Of a stretch of 64,000 nucleotides of DNA, positions 30,878-38,910 are shown piece after piece. The notes under the pieces are model-generated. The model saw only the letters and a list, made by a program, of their open reading frames with translations, was not told where the DNA came from and ran no database searches. The DNA is from Piscinibacterium candidicorallinum. GTDB taxonomy: Bacteria > Pseudomonadota > Gammaproteobacteria > Burkholderiales > Burkholderiaceae_C. Location of the stretch: positions 2,914,001 through 2,978,000 of the forward strand of contig NZ_CP180191.1 of NCBI RefSeq assembly GCF_047549485.1, written 5' to 3'. The first letter of the stretch is position 1; every line of letters begins with the position of its first letter. A program made the translations under genes and the position numbers.

Positions 30878-33061
30878 ATGTCACTAAGTGCACATGAGGT
30901 CGAGAAACTCGCCGCGGGTGCACACGAGAACTCGTTCGGCGTACTCGGGATGCATGCGGACGACCGCGGTCGCCTCTGGGTGCGCTCGCTTGTTCCGGGT
31001 GCAGCCGAGGTATCCGTGTGTGACGCCGGGTCGGGCGCTGATCTCGTCGGCATGGAGATCCGGGATCCGCGCGGTGTCTTCGAAGCGTTGATTCCGCGCC
31101 GCCGACGTGCGTTCGACTATCGACTCCGGGTGCGCTGGGCCGCCAGCGGAATCGAGACGCTTGTTGCTGACCCGTACTCGTTCGGCTCGCTCATTTCCGC
31201 TGACGACCTGCATTACCTCGGTGAGGGCTCTCATCTGCGGCCGTACACGGTGCTCGGAGCACACCCCGTTCGGGTCGGCCATGTCGACGGTGTGCGCTTC
31301 GCCGTATGGGCGCCCAACGCGCGAACGGTCGCGGTCGTTGGCGACTTCAATGGCTGGAACCCGATGGCGCATCCGATGCGCCTGCACTTCGGGATTGGGG
31401 TCTGGGAGATCTTCATCCCCGAGGTCCCCTTGGGAGCAGCCTACAAGTTTGAACTGCGCAGTCAGGACGGTGCGCGTCTGCCGCAAAAGGCTGACCCCTA
31501 CGCGCTGCGCACGGAAATGCGACCCGCCACGGCAAGCCGGGTCGCACACTTGCCGACGCCTCGGTCACTTGGAGCAAGCCGGCGCAAAGCCAATCAGCGC
31601 TCGGCGCCGATCAGCATCTACGAGGTACATCTGCAGTCTTGGCGCAGACCGGGCGTGGGTACTTTCTCCGACTGGGACACGCTCGCCGAGCAGCTACCTG
31701 ACTACGTAAGCAAGCTCGGGTTCACGCACATCGAGGTGCTGCCCATATCTGAGCATCCGTTCGATGGGTCATGGGGCTATCAGACCTTCTCGCAGTTTGC
31801 GCCCTCGGCGCGCTTTGGCGATCCGGATGGACTGAGGCGCTTCGTGCTCGCCTGCCACGATGCCGGACTGGGCGTCATCATCGACTGGGTACCCGCGCAC
31901 TTTCCGATGGACGCGCACGGCCTCACCCAGTTTGATGGCACGGCGCTCTACGAGTATGCCGACCCACGCGAAGGCTTTCATCGCGACTGGAGCACCGCGA
32001 TCTACAACTTCGGCCGGACCGAGGTGCGCAACCTTCTCGCAGGCAGCGCCCTGTTCTGGCTGGAGCGCTACGGCGTCGACGGCCTGCGTGTAGACGCAGT
32101 CGCGTCCATGCTCTATCGGGACTACAGCAGGCCGGACGGAGAGTGGATACCCAACGTCCATGGTGGCCGAGAGAACCTCGAGGCCATCAGCCTGCTCCGG
32201 TCGGTCAACAGCATCATCGGCGAGCACGCTCCGGGCGCAGTGACCATCGCCGAAGAGTCCACCGCCTTCCCTGGGGTTTCACGTCCCGTGTACGACGGCG
32301 GTCTGGGCTTTCACTACAAGTGGAACATGGGCTGGATGCACGACAGCCTCGCCTACATGCGCGAGGACCCGGTGCACCGCAGGTGGCACCATGACAAGAT
32401 GACTTTTGGGCTGGTCTACGCCTTCTCCGAGAACTTCGTTCTACCCCTGTCGCACGACGAAGTTGTCCACGGAAAGGGTTCCCTGCTCAACAAGATGCCG
32501 GGGGATCGCTGGCAGAAGTTCGCAAACCTCCGTGCGTACTACGCGTTCATGTGGGCTCACCCGGGTAAGAAACTGCTGTTCATGGGCGGCGAGTTCGCTC
32601 AGGAGTGCGAGTGGAATCACGACGGCCAGCTCGACTGGCACCTGCTCGACCAAGCCGAGCACCGTGGTGTGCAGACGCTGATCCGGGACCTGAACGGCGC
32701 CTACAGAAAGCACGCCGCCCTGCATATGCATGACTGCGAAGCCCAGGGATTCGAGTGGCTCGTCGCAAATGATGCGGAGCAATCGGTTTTTGCCTTCATG
32801 CGAAAGAGCGGGAATGAGCAGGTCATCGTCGTATGCAACTTCACGCCTGTGCCAAGGCACGATTACCGTGTCGGCGTGCCATTCAATGGTGCCGGTGCGT
32901 GGCGCGAGATCCTGAATACGGACAGCCAGGTCTACGGCGGCTCCGAGGTTGGCAACCTGGGCGCTGCCAAGCCCGTCCAAGCCATTGAGGCGAATGGCCG
33001 CAGCCACTCCATCGCCCTGACCCTGCCCCCACTGGCGACGCTGTACCTCGTTGCGGCCTGA
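30878..33061 (+). CDS. glgB: 1,4-alpha-glucan branching enzyme
   Basis: Introduces alpha-1,6 branches into glycogen (GH13_9). 727 residues in the long bacterial form: an N1 domain (residues 1-105), a CBM48 domain (VRFAVWAPNARTVAVVGDFN), then the barrel with GVIIDWVPAHFP, nucleophile Asp406 (LRVDAVASM), acid/base Glu459 (IAEESTAF) and LSHDEVVHGKGSL. glgC and glgA are not in the window, so precursor synthesis is encoded elsewhere. Confidence 0.96.
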   Translation: MSLSAHEVEKLAAGAHENSFGVLGMHADDRGRLWVRSLVPGAAEVSVCDAGSGADLVGMEIRDPRGVFEALIPRRRRAFDYRLRVRWAASGIETLVADPYSFGSLISADDLHYLGEGSHLRPYTVLGAHPVRVGHVDGVRFAVWAPNARTVAVVGDFNGWNPMAHPMRLHFGIGVWEIFIPEVPLGAAYKFELRSQDGARLPQKADPYALRTEMRPATASRVAHLPTPRSLGASRRKANQRSAPISIYEVHLQSWRRPGVGTFSDWDTLAEQLPDYVSKLGFTHIEVLPISEHPFDGSWGYQTFSQFAPSARFGDPDGLRRFVLACHDAGLGVIIDWVPAHFPMDAHGLTQFDGTALYEYADPREGFHRDWSTAIYNFGRTEVRNLLAGSALFWLERYGVDGLRVDAVASMLYRDYSRPDGEWIPNVHGGRENLEAISLLRSVNSIIGEHAPGAVTIAEESTAFPGVSRPVYDGGLGFHYKWNMGWMHDSLAYMREDPVHRRWHHDKMTFGLVYAFSENFVLPLSHDEVVHGKGSLLNKMPGDRWQKFANLRAYYAFMWAHPGKKLLFMGGEFAQECEWNHDGQLDWHLLDQAEHRGVQTLIRDLNGAYRKHAALHMHDCEAQGFEWLVANDAEQSVFAFMRKSGNEQVIVVCNFTPVPRHDYRVGVPFNGAGAWREILNTDSQVYGGSEVGNLGAAKPVQAIEANGRSHSIALTLPPLATLYLVAA

Positions 33062-33139
33062 GCAGCAGGTCGATCAGGTCATCGCCCAACATGCATGGGC
33101 GGAGTACTCTTGAGGCCCTGCCCAAGAAAGACTCCTCCC

Positions 33140-33844
33140 ATGAAACACACAGACGAAGAATTGGGCGTCCCGGTCTCATTCAAGATCCGCGAACGCCTCA
33201 AAGCGGCCGGCAAGCGCTTCCATGCCAATGACAACATCTCGGCCTATCTGGATGCCGGGGATGACGCGCGTCTAATTGAGGAAGTCGCGCACAAGATGCA
33301 GACCGTGCTAGAGAGTCTGGTCATCGACACTGAGAGTGACCACAACACGCAGGAAACCGCGCGTCGTGTTGCCAAGATGTTTCTCACCGAGGTCTTCCGC
33401 GGCCGCTACGTCGCGCAGCCTTCAGTGACCGAGTTTCCGAACGTCGAGCATCTGAACGAGCTCATGATCGTCGGCCCGATCATGGTGCGAAGCGCCTGCT
33501 CGCATCATCTCTGCCCCATCATCGGCAAGGTCTGGGTTGGGGTCATGCCCAACGAGCATTCCAACCTGATCGGTCTGTCCAAGTACGCGCGCCTGATCGA
33601 CTGGGTCATGAGCCGCCCGCAGATCCAGGAGGAAGCCGTCAGTCAGGTGGCCGACCTGCTGATGGAGAAGCTTCAGCCTGACGGTCTGGCCGTCGTGATG
33701 GAGGCAGACCACTTCTGCATGGTCTGGCGCGGCGTCAAGGACACTGACTCCAAGATGATCAACAGCGTCATGCGCGGCTCCTTCCTCAAGGATCCGAATC
33801 TGCGGCGCGAGTTCCTGTCGCTGCTGTCCAATCGCAAGCCCTGA
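33140..33844 (+). CDS. folE: GTP cyclohydrolase I
   Basis: Converts GTP to dihydroneopterin triphosphate, the first step to folate and pterin cofactors. The 234-residue protein has the type I zinc/active site (SACSHHLCPIIGKVWVG), plus QERLT-region equivalent (LSKYARLIDW) and a late Cys (HFCMVWRGVKD). The frame extends 45 nt upstream; ATG 33140 is chosen because it follows AAGAAAG. It lies 46 nt before a BLUF gene. In other Proteobacteria a folE copy belongs to light-induced regulons, so a photo-oxidative role is possible. Confidence 0.93.
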   Translation: MKHTDEELGVPVSFKIRERLKAAGKRFHANDNISAYLDAGDDARLIEEVAHKMQTVLESLVIDTESDHNTQETARRVAKMFLTEVFRGRYVAQPSVTEFPNVEHLNELMIVGPIMVRSACSHHLCPIIGKVWVGVMPNEHSNLIGLSKYARLIDWVMSRPQIQEEAVSQVADLLMEKLQPDGLAVVMEADHFCMVWRGVKDTDSKMINSVMRGSFLKDPNLRREFLSLLSNRKP

Positions 33845-33889
33845 CTTCGCGCAGCGTCACACATCACACCGTTCATCCAGGGAACCACC

Positions 33890-34348
33890 ATGCTCGTCAG
33901 AATGCTTTACGTGAGTCGCGCCACCGGGCCGATCAGCCGTGCGTCGGTCGATTCCATCCTCGCCCAGTCGCGTGCGCACAATCCGGATCTCGGTGTCACC
34001 GGCATCCTGTGCTGGGGCGGCGACATCTTCATGCAGGTTCTCGAGGGCGGGCGCGGCCCGGTGAACCAGCTCTACAACCAGATCGTTCGCGATGAGCGCC
34101 ACAAGGATGTCGTGATGCTTCACTACGAAGAGATCACCGAGCGCCGCTTTGCCGGCTGGACGATGGGTCAGGTGCATCTGGAAAAGCTCAACCCCTCCAT
34201 CCTGCTCAAGTACAGCGAGAAGCCGGTGCTTGATCCCTACGCCGTGTCGGGCAAGGTGTCTGTGGCACTGCTTGAGGAACTGATCCAGACGGCAGCCATC
34301 ATCGGCCGGGCCGAATCGACACGGGTTGCCTTGGCGAGCAACCAATAG
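33890..34348 (+). CDS. BLUF-domain blue-light photoreceptor
   Basis: A 152-residue stand-alone BLUF protein (FAD-binding blue-light sensor). The core switch residues are Tyr7, Asn31 and Gln49, with the same mutual spacing as Tyr21/Asn45/Gln63 of AppA; GVTGILCWGGDIFMQVLEGG is the family centre and a Trp is present in the FAGWTMG segment. After the core (about residue 95) a short helical tail follows and no output domain, so it acts by protein contacts. ATG follows an AGGGAACC-like site. Close behind folE and facing the photosynthesis cluster, it is a candidate light input. Confidence 0.92.
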   Translation: MLVRMLYVSRATGPISRASVDSILAQSRAHNPDLGVTGILCWGGDIFMQVLEGGRGPVNQLYNQIVRDERHKDVVMLHYEEITERRFAGWTMGQVHLEKLNPSILLKYSEKPVLDPYAVSGKVSVALLEELIQTAAIIGRAESTRVALASNQ

Positions 34349-34357
34349 ATACCGGGC

Positions 34358-34642
34358 TCAGCGCGGGCGCGTGGGCGGTACTCGCCAGCGCGAGATGAGA
34401 TCCATCCAGTGGACGACGCCCGCAGCCAACAAGAACCCCGCAATCCACCACCACGCGGATTGTGCGAGCACGCTGCGCAGGCTGAGCATCAGCAGTACGC
34501 CCGAGACGATGTTGGGCAGCCACTCGTGCGGCGGCGGCCCGAGGCCGCGCAAGCGGTGAAGCGCATAGAGAACCACGGCTTCGAGCAGCGTCATCAGCGC
34601 AATCGCGTCAATCAGGTGCGGACTGCGCAGCAGCACCTCCAT
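34358..34642 (-). CDS. Small unknown membrane protein after tspO
   Basis: A 94-residue protein; the ATG shares a base with the tspO stop (TGATG), so translation is coupled. It has three likely membrane helices (about residues 9-27, 42-58 and 66-82) with short charged loops and an Arg-rich tail (RWRVPPTRPR). I do not recognise a family. Linkage with tspO and bchP suggests a role in the photosynthetic membrane or tetrapyrrole traffic; this is inference. The BLUF gene ends only 9 bp away on the other strand. Confidence 0.7.
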   Translation of the reverse strand: MEVLLRSPHLIDAIALMTLLEAVVLYALHRLRGLGPPPHEWLPNIVSGVLLMLSLRSVLAQSAWWWIAGFLLAAGVVHWMDLISRWRVPPTRPR

Positions 34643-35151
34643 CAACGCACCCCGAACGGTGCGTTGAGCCGAACAACCGCAAGATTCAAAGCGGCTGCAA
34701 AGCTGACCCACGCGAGATAAGGCGCCAGCATCCACACTGCAAGTGTGCTATGCCGCCGAACGAGAATGCCTAGAAGCACGATGGACAGCCAGAGCAGCAT
34801 GACCTCGGCAAAGGCCCAGTCCGGCCGTTGTGCAGTGAAGAACAGCACGCTCCAAAGCACGTTCAGCACAGCATTGAGGGCGAACGCGCCAAGAAGCCAG
34901 TTGCGTTCACGCGGCTCGCGGCAAGCTTCCCAGGCGAGCACTGCGGATGTCGCCGTGCAGCCGTAGATCAGCATCCACGCGGGGCCGAACAGCCAGTCAG
35001 GCGGTTTCCATGGCGGCTGCTTCAGGCCCAGGTACCACGCGCCAATGTCCGTGGCCAGGCCACCCGCAAGCGCGACCACAAGGACCGCTGCGGCAGCCAG
35101 TGCGATCACGCGCCACGGCAGCCGCGGCTTGCCGGTCTGGGTGGGACTCAC
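34642..35151 (-). CDS. tspO: Tryptophan-rich sensory protein TspO/MBR
   Basis: A 169-residue five-helix membrane protein of the TspO/peripheral benzodiazepine receptor family. Family marks: YLGLKQPPWKPPDWLFGPAW, followed by NAVLNVLWSVLFF and LAPYLAWVSFAAALNLAVVRLN. In Rhodobacter TspO binds porphyrins and tunes photosynthesis gene expression in response to oxygen. Its start overlaps the end of bchP by 4 nt, so it is the downstream end of the bchG-BCH2-bchP transcript. Confidence 0.93.
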   Translation of the reverse strand: MSPTQTGKPRLPWRVIALAAAAVLVVALAGGLATDIGAWYLGLKQPPWKPPDWLFGPAWMLIYGCTATSAVLAWEACREPRERNWLLGAFALNAVLNVLWSVLFFTAQRPDWAFAEVMLLWLSIVLLGILVRRHSTLAVWMLAPYLAWVSFAAALNLAVVRLNAPFGVR

Positions 35152-36347
35152 ACGCGGGCCAACCCGAGCAGGTGCGCCATGTCCTTGAAGAAGATTCGGA
35201 CATGGGCCATGGGTTTGGCCCGCACAAGCTCCTTGTTCATGTAGGCGTCAAAGGTCAGTTGCTGGACATCGCGGTCCTTGCAGATGCTGACGAAGCGCTC
35301 GCGGCGCTTGTCGCTCGAGTACCAGAAGTGCTGCATGATGCCCAGCACCCAGAACACCCGGCCATGGGCTTTCATGAAGCGCTTGCGCGCGAGACGCAGC
35401 GCGCGGGCATCGCCACTTTGCAGGAACTCCGCCACCGCCTCGCCTGCCATGCGCCCGCAGGCCATTGCGTAGTAGATGCCCTCACCCGAGGCTGGGGCCA
35501 CGACACCCGCGGCATCACCGCAGATCACCACGTCCTTGCCGTTTTCCCAGCGCGGCAGCGGCTTGAGCGGAATCGGCGCACCTTCGCGACGCAGGGTCTT
35601 GGCAGCAGCCAATCCTGCTGCCCGTCGAAGATCGGCGACCCCCCCTCGCAGGGAGAAGCCCTTGTCCGCACTGCCGGTACCCACACTCATGCTCGGCCCG
35701 TGGGGGAACACCCAGCCATAGAAATCCGGCGACAGGGCGCCTCGGTAGTAGACATCGCAGCGAGATGGATCCACCGCCTCGGGCGCTGAATGCGGCGTTT
35801 CAATGATCTCGTGGTACGCGAAAACAAATTTGCCCTTGTCGGCCCCAGGAATCTCCTGCCTTGCGACGGCGGAGCGTGCGCCATCGGCGCCGATCACGCA
35901 GCGCGCACGCACGGTTTGAAGTTCACCAGCCCTGTGCGATTCACGCGGTGCATAGCGCACGAGTGCTGCGCCATCGGTATCGCGATCGATCCGCTCGAAC
36001 ACGCCGCGCTCACGCTCGGCACCGGCTGCGACTGCGCGCTCACGCAGCCACTCGTCGAACACATCTCGATCGACCATGCCGACGAATCCGCCTTCAATCG
36101 GTATGTCCACCCGGACATCCGATGGCGAGATCATGCGTGCACATCGCGCCTTGGCCACCAGCAGATGATCCGGGATCTCGAAGTCCTTGATCAGACGCGG
36201 CGGAATTGCGCCCCCGCAAGGCTTGATCCGGCCGTCCCGGTCCAGCAGCAGCACACGCTTTCCCAGTGCGGCCAAGTCGCGCGCTGCAGTCGCACCCGCC
36301 GGCCCACCACCAACGACCACCACATCAAAGCTTCGGATTGCGCTCAT
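35148..36347 (-). CDS. bchP: Geranylgeranyl diphosphate/bacteriochlorophyll reductase
   Basis: Reduces the geranylgeranyl tail of bacteriochlorophyll to phytyl. 399 residues with the N-terminal FAD motif VVVVGGGPAGATAARDLAALG and the family segment KPCGGAIPPRLI, then GDAAGVVAPASGEGIYYAM for the flavin. ATG 36347 is chosen because AGAGGTGAT precedes it; a GTG two codons upstream is less likely. Follows the BCH2-type gene directly. Confidence 0.94.
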   Translation of the reverse strand: MSAIRSFDVVVVGGGPAGATAARDLAALGKRVLLLDRDGRIKPCGGAIPPRLIKDFEIPDHLLVAKARCARMISPSDVRVDIPIEGGFVGMVDRDVFDEWLRERAVAAGAERERGVFERIDRDTDGAALVRYAPRESHRAGELQTVRARCVIGADGARSAVARQEIPGADKGKFVFAYHEIIETPHSAPEAVDPSRCDVYYRGALSPDFYGWVFPHGPSMSVGTGSADKGFSLRGGVADLRRAAGLAAAKTLRREGAPIPLKPLPRWENGKDVVICGDAAGVVAPASGEGIYYAMACGRMAGEAVAEFLQSGDARALRLARKRFMKAHGRVFWVLGIMQHFWYSSDKRRERFVSICKDRDVQQLTFDAYMNKELVRAKPMAHVRIFFKDMAHLLGLARV

Positions 36348-36349
36348 GA

Positions 36350-37768
36350 TCACCTCTGCTCAAGCTGTGCAACCAGCGCATCCGGAATACGGTGCGTTCG
36401 CGCACGGCTCACAAACTGCTGACCCAGCGATGCCGCGAGTGCCGCTGCCACCAGGAAGAACACCGCCTCGAGCGCAAAGACGCTCGCGTAGCCGGCTGCG
36501 GCTGAACCCAGCAGCCAGCGGGCAAGGTCGCTGGCCACCGTGCCGGCAAAGCCGCCCAATCCGAAGGCGATGGCCTGGGCCGCGCCCCAAAGGCCCATGC
36601 GCGTGCCCTCGCGGCGCTTTGCGTTGGCCCCGGAGGCCGTAGTGCTCGGCCCCGCCGCACTGGCCAGACTCATCATGCTGCCGATCGCGGCGATCGAGAA
36701 TGCGCCGTTGGCCACCCCGAGGATGAAAACGGTCGCCTTGAACGGCCATGCATCGCCCACGAAGGCCGTCATCACCAGGCCCATCATCGCCAGCGCCGAG
36801 GCGATGCACCCGCCCACACACCACGCTTTGAGGGAACCGATCTGTCGGCCTTTGCCGCGCCCCGCAGCCAGGGCCACAAGAAGCATGCCCGCAAGCACGC
36901 CGCCGTGCTGGACACCGGACAAGGCGGTCGACTCGCCGGGTGTGAAGCCCAGCACCATGCCGGCGAAGGGCTCAAGGATCAGGTCCTGCGCGCTGTACGC
37001 CAGCATCGAGGTGAACACAAACAAGGTGAAGCGCCGCGCCGTCGGGTCAGCCCACACCTCGCGTAGTGCAGCGCGGAAGTCCTCGCGCGAGGCCTCCGGT
37101 GCCGCGGCTTGCTGAGCCGGGCGCGCACCTTCGATACCCCACAGAGCAATGCACGAGACCAGCAGCGCCAACACCGACACACCGCCCGACACAGCCAGCA
37201 GCCGCGCGCCGGAGTACGGGTCAAGCAGCTTGCCTGCAGTGGCCGCCGTCAGGGCAAAGCCGGCGATCATCATGAGCCACACCACCGTTGCTGCACCGGC
37301 CTTGCGCCCCTCGTCCACACGCTTAGCCAGCAGCACGAGCAGCGAGGTGCCGCTCGCACTGACCCCCAGGCCGATGAGCGTGAACGCCAGCACCGCGAGC
37401 ACAAAGCCCTGTGTACGCGAGCTGGCCATCAGCACGGTGGCGCAGGCCGCAAGAAACCCGCCGAGCGCCAGCACGGCCATGCCGCCGATGATCCAGGGCG
37501 TGCGGCGACCGCCGACGTCCGAGCCCCAGCCCATGCGCGGACGGGTCATCTGGACGATGTAGTGCAGGGCCACCAGCAGGCCGGGAATCATGGCGGGCAA
37601 GGCGTGTTCCACCACCATCACCCGGTTCAGCGTGGACGTCGTGAGCACGACCACTGCACCCAGGCAAGCCTGCACCAGGCCAAGGCGCACGACGCTGCGC
37701 CAACTGAACATCGCACCGCCCTGCAGTGCATGCGCCTCGGCGGCGCCAGTCTGGATCGTGTCTTGCAT
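36350..37768 (-). CDS. PucC/BCH2-family MFS protein (orf428 type)
   Basis: About 472 residues and twelve predicted membrane helices. It belongs to the PucC/LhaA/BCH2 family (TLNRVMVVEHALPAMIPGLLVALHY; LILEPFAGMVLGFTPGEST). In Rhodobacter the gene between bchG and bchP is orf428, and the same order occurs here; the proposed role is moving or assembling bacteriochlorophyll or antenna. Start is uncertain: ATG 37768 has GGAGGG before it, with others at 37780, 37798 and 37807. Distinct from the lhaA-type paralogue at 55597. Confidence 0.88.
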   Translation of the reverse strand: MQDTIQTGAAEAHALQGGAMFSWRSVVRLGLVQACLGAVVVLTTSTLNRVMVVEHALPAMIPGLLVALHYIVQMTRPRMGWGSDVGGRRTPWIIGGMAVLALGGFLAACATVLMASSRTQGFVLAVLAFTLIGLGVSASGTSLLVLLAKRVDEGRKAGAATVVWLMMIAGFALTAATAGKLLDPYSGARLLAVSGGVSVLALLVSCIALWGIEGARPAQQAAAPEASREDFRAALREVWADPTARRFTLFVFTSMLAYSAQDLILEPFAGMVLGFTPGESTALSGVQHGGVLAGMLLVALAAGRGKGRQIGSLKAWCVGGCIASALAMMGLVMTAFVGDAWPFKATVFILGVANGAFSIAAIGSMMSLASAAGPSTTASGANAKRREGTRMGLWGAAQAIAFGLGGFAGTVASDLARWLLGSAAAGYASVFALEAVFFLVAAALAASLGQQFVSRARTHRIPDALVAQLEQR

Positions 37769-37820
37769 CGTGCCCTCCATCGCCCCCGCCTGCCTCATGT
37801 CGTGCACGCTGCCGCGCCAC

Positions 37821-38708
37821 TCAAACCGCGATTGAACGCAGGGCGAAGGCGCTGACCATCATCCCGCTGACAAACAGAGGCACGCCCAGTGCGCTGTACC
37901 AGAGCGCACGCGCGACCGGCGCCGCAATGAAGCGCCGCATCATCAGCACCTGCACCCCCAGCAGCACGCCGACGGCCACGGCGTACCAGGGTGCACCCCA
38001 GAACAGCAGCAAACCGATCACGGCCACCTGCGGCACAGCCATCGTGGCGCTCGCCACCTGCGCTGCGCGGTCCACACCCAGGCGCACGGGCAGCGAGCCC
38101 ACGCCCATGATCCGGTCCCCCGCCACGGACTTGAAGTCGTTCAGCGTCATGATCCCGTGTGCGCCGGCGCTGTAGAGCAGCGCAAGGACCAGCGAGCGCG
38201 AATCCGGCAGCACACCGCCCGCCACCACCGCGGCACCCGTGATCCAGGCCAGCCCCTCATAGGACAGGGCGCAGGCGGCGTTACCCCACCAGCCGTTGCG
38301 CTTCAGGCGAATCGGCGGTGCGCTGTAGGCCCAGGCCAGCGCCAGCCCGAGCAACGCGGCCAGAAAGGCCCAGGTGCCCAGGACAGAGGCGAGCAGTATC
38401 GACAGCAGGGTCCAGGCGATGGCCACATACAGACCCCAGCGGCCCGGCATGCGGCCTGAGGGGATCGGCCGCTTGGGTTCGTTGATGGCATCGACATGTC
38501 GGTCAAACCAGTCATTGACCGCCTGACTGGTGGCGCACACGGCCGGCCCGGCGAGCAGAATGCCCAGCACCACGAGCTGCCACTGACCGGCCAGCGGTGC
38601 GGCGGAGGCCACCACGCCGCAGGCAAAGGCCCACATCGGCGGAAACCAGGTGACCGGCTTTAGCAACTCGGCAAAGGCGGAAAAGGTGGGGCGCGCCATG
38701 AGGTTCAT
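37821..38708 (-). CDS. bchG: Bacteriochlorophyll synthase (chlorophyll synthetase)
   Basis: Attaches geranylgeranyl diphosphate to bacteriochlorophyllide. A 295-residue UbiA-type prenyltransferase with multiple membrane helices and the two Asp-rich loops (NDWFDRHVDAINEPKRPIP and LNDFKSVAGDRIMG). ATG 38708 with GAGGGG in front is preferred; the frame extends to 38735. First gene of the leftward bchG-BCH2-bchP-tspO group, divergent from crtI, with a PpsR-like box before it. Confidence 0.95.
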   Translation of the reverse strand: MNLMARPTFSAFAELLKPVTWFPPMWAFACGVVASAAPLAGQWQLVVLGILLAGPAVCATSQAVNDWFDRHVDAINEPKRPIPSGRMPGRWGLYVAIAWTLLSILLASVLGTWAFLAALLGLALAWAYSAPPIRLKRNGWWGNAACALSYEGLAWITGAAVVAGGVLPDSRSLVLALLYSAGAHGIMTLNDFKSVAGDRIMGVGSLPVRLGVDRAAQVASATMAVPQVAVIGLLLFWGAPWYAVAVGVLLGVQVLMMRRFIAAPVARALWYSALGVPLFVSGMMVSAFALRSIAV

Positions 38709-38729
38709 TCTGCGACGCCCCTCAAAGAG

Positions 38730-38747
38730 CGTCAACTAAAACTTACA
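38730..38747. promoter_or_regulatory. PpsR/CrtJ-type operator (bchG-crtI)
   Basis: CGTCAACTAAAACTTACA fits TGT-N12-ACA with one mismatch at the first base; read on the other strand, TGTAAG...TTGACG has the expected TTGAC half. It lies 22 bp before bchG and could control both divergent genes. Confidence 0.5.
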
Positions 38748-38910
38748 CATCGGATCGTAAATATGATCTGATGCAAGCTGACGGCTTCGCGACGCAGTGT
38801 CGCGCCTGCGGGTGCACGCGCCGCAAGCGTCTAGTGTGAGGACGCCCGGCGGCAGCTTGCACCGATCGACAGGCGCCGCTGCGCCGACGCCGTGTCGCCA
38901 AGGAGCGAGC

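Noticed and set aside
33083..33101. Inverted repeat CGCCCA-N7-TGGGCG between glgB and folE
   Set aside because: Six-base stem without T tract; too weak to call a terminator.
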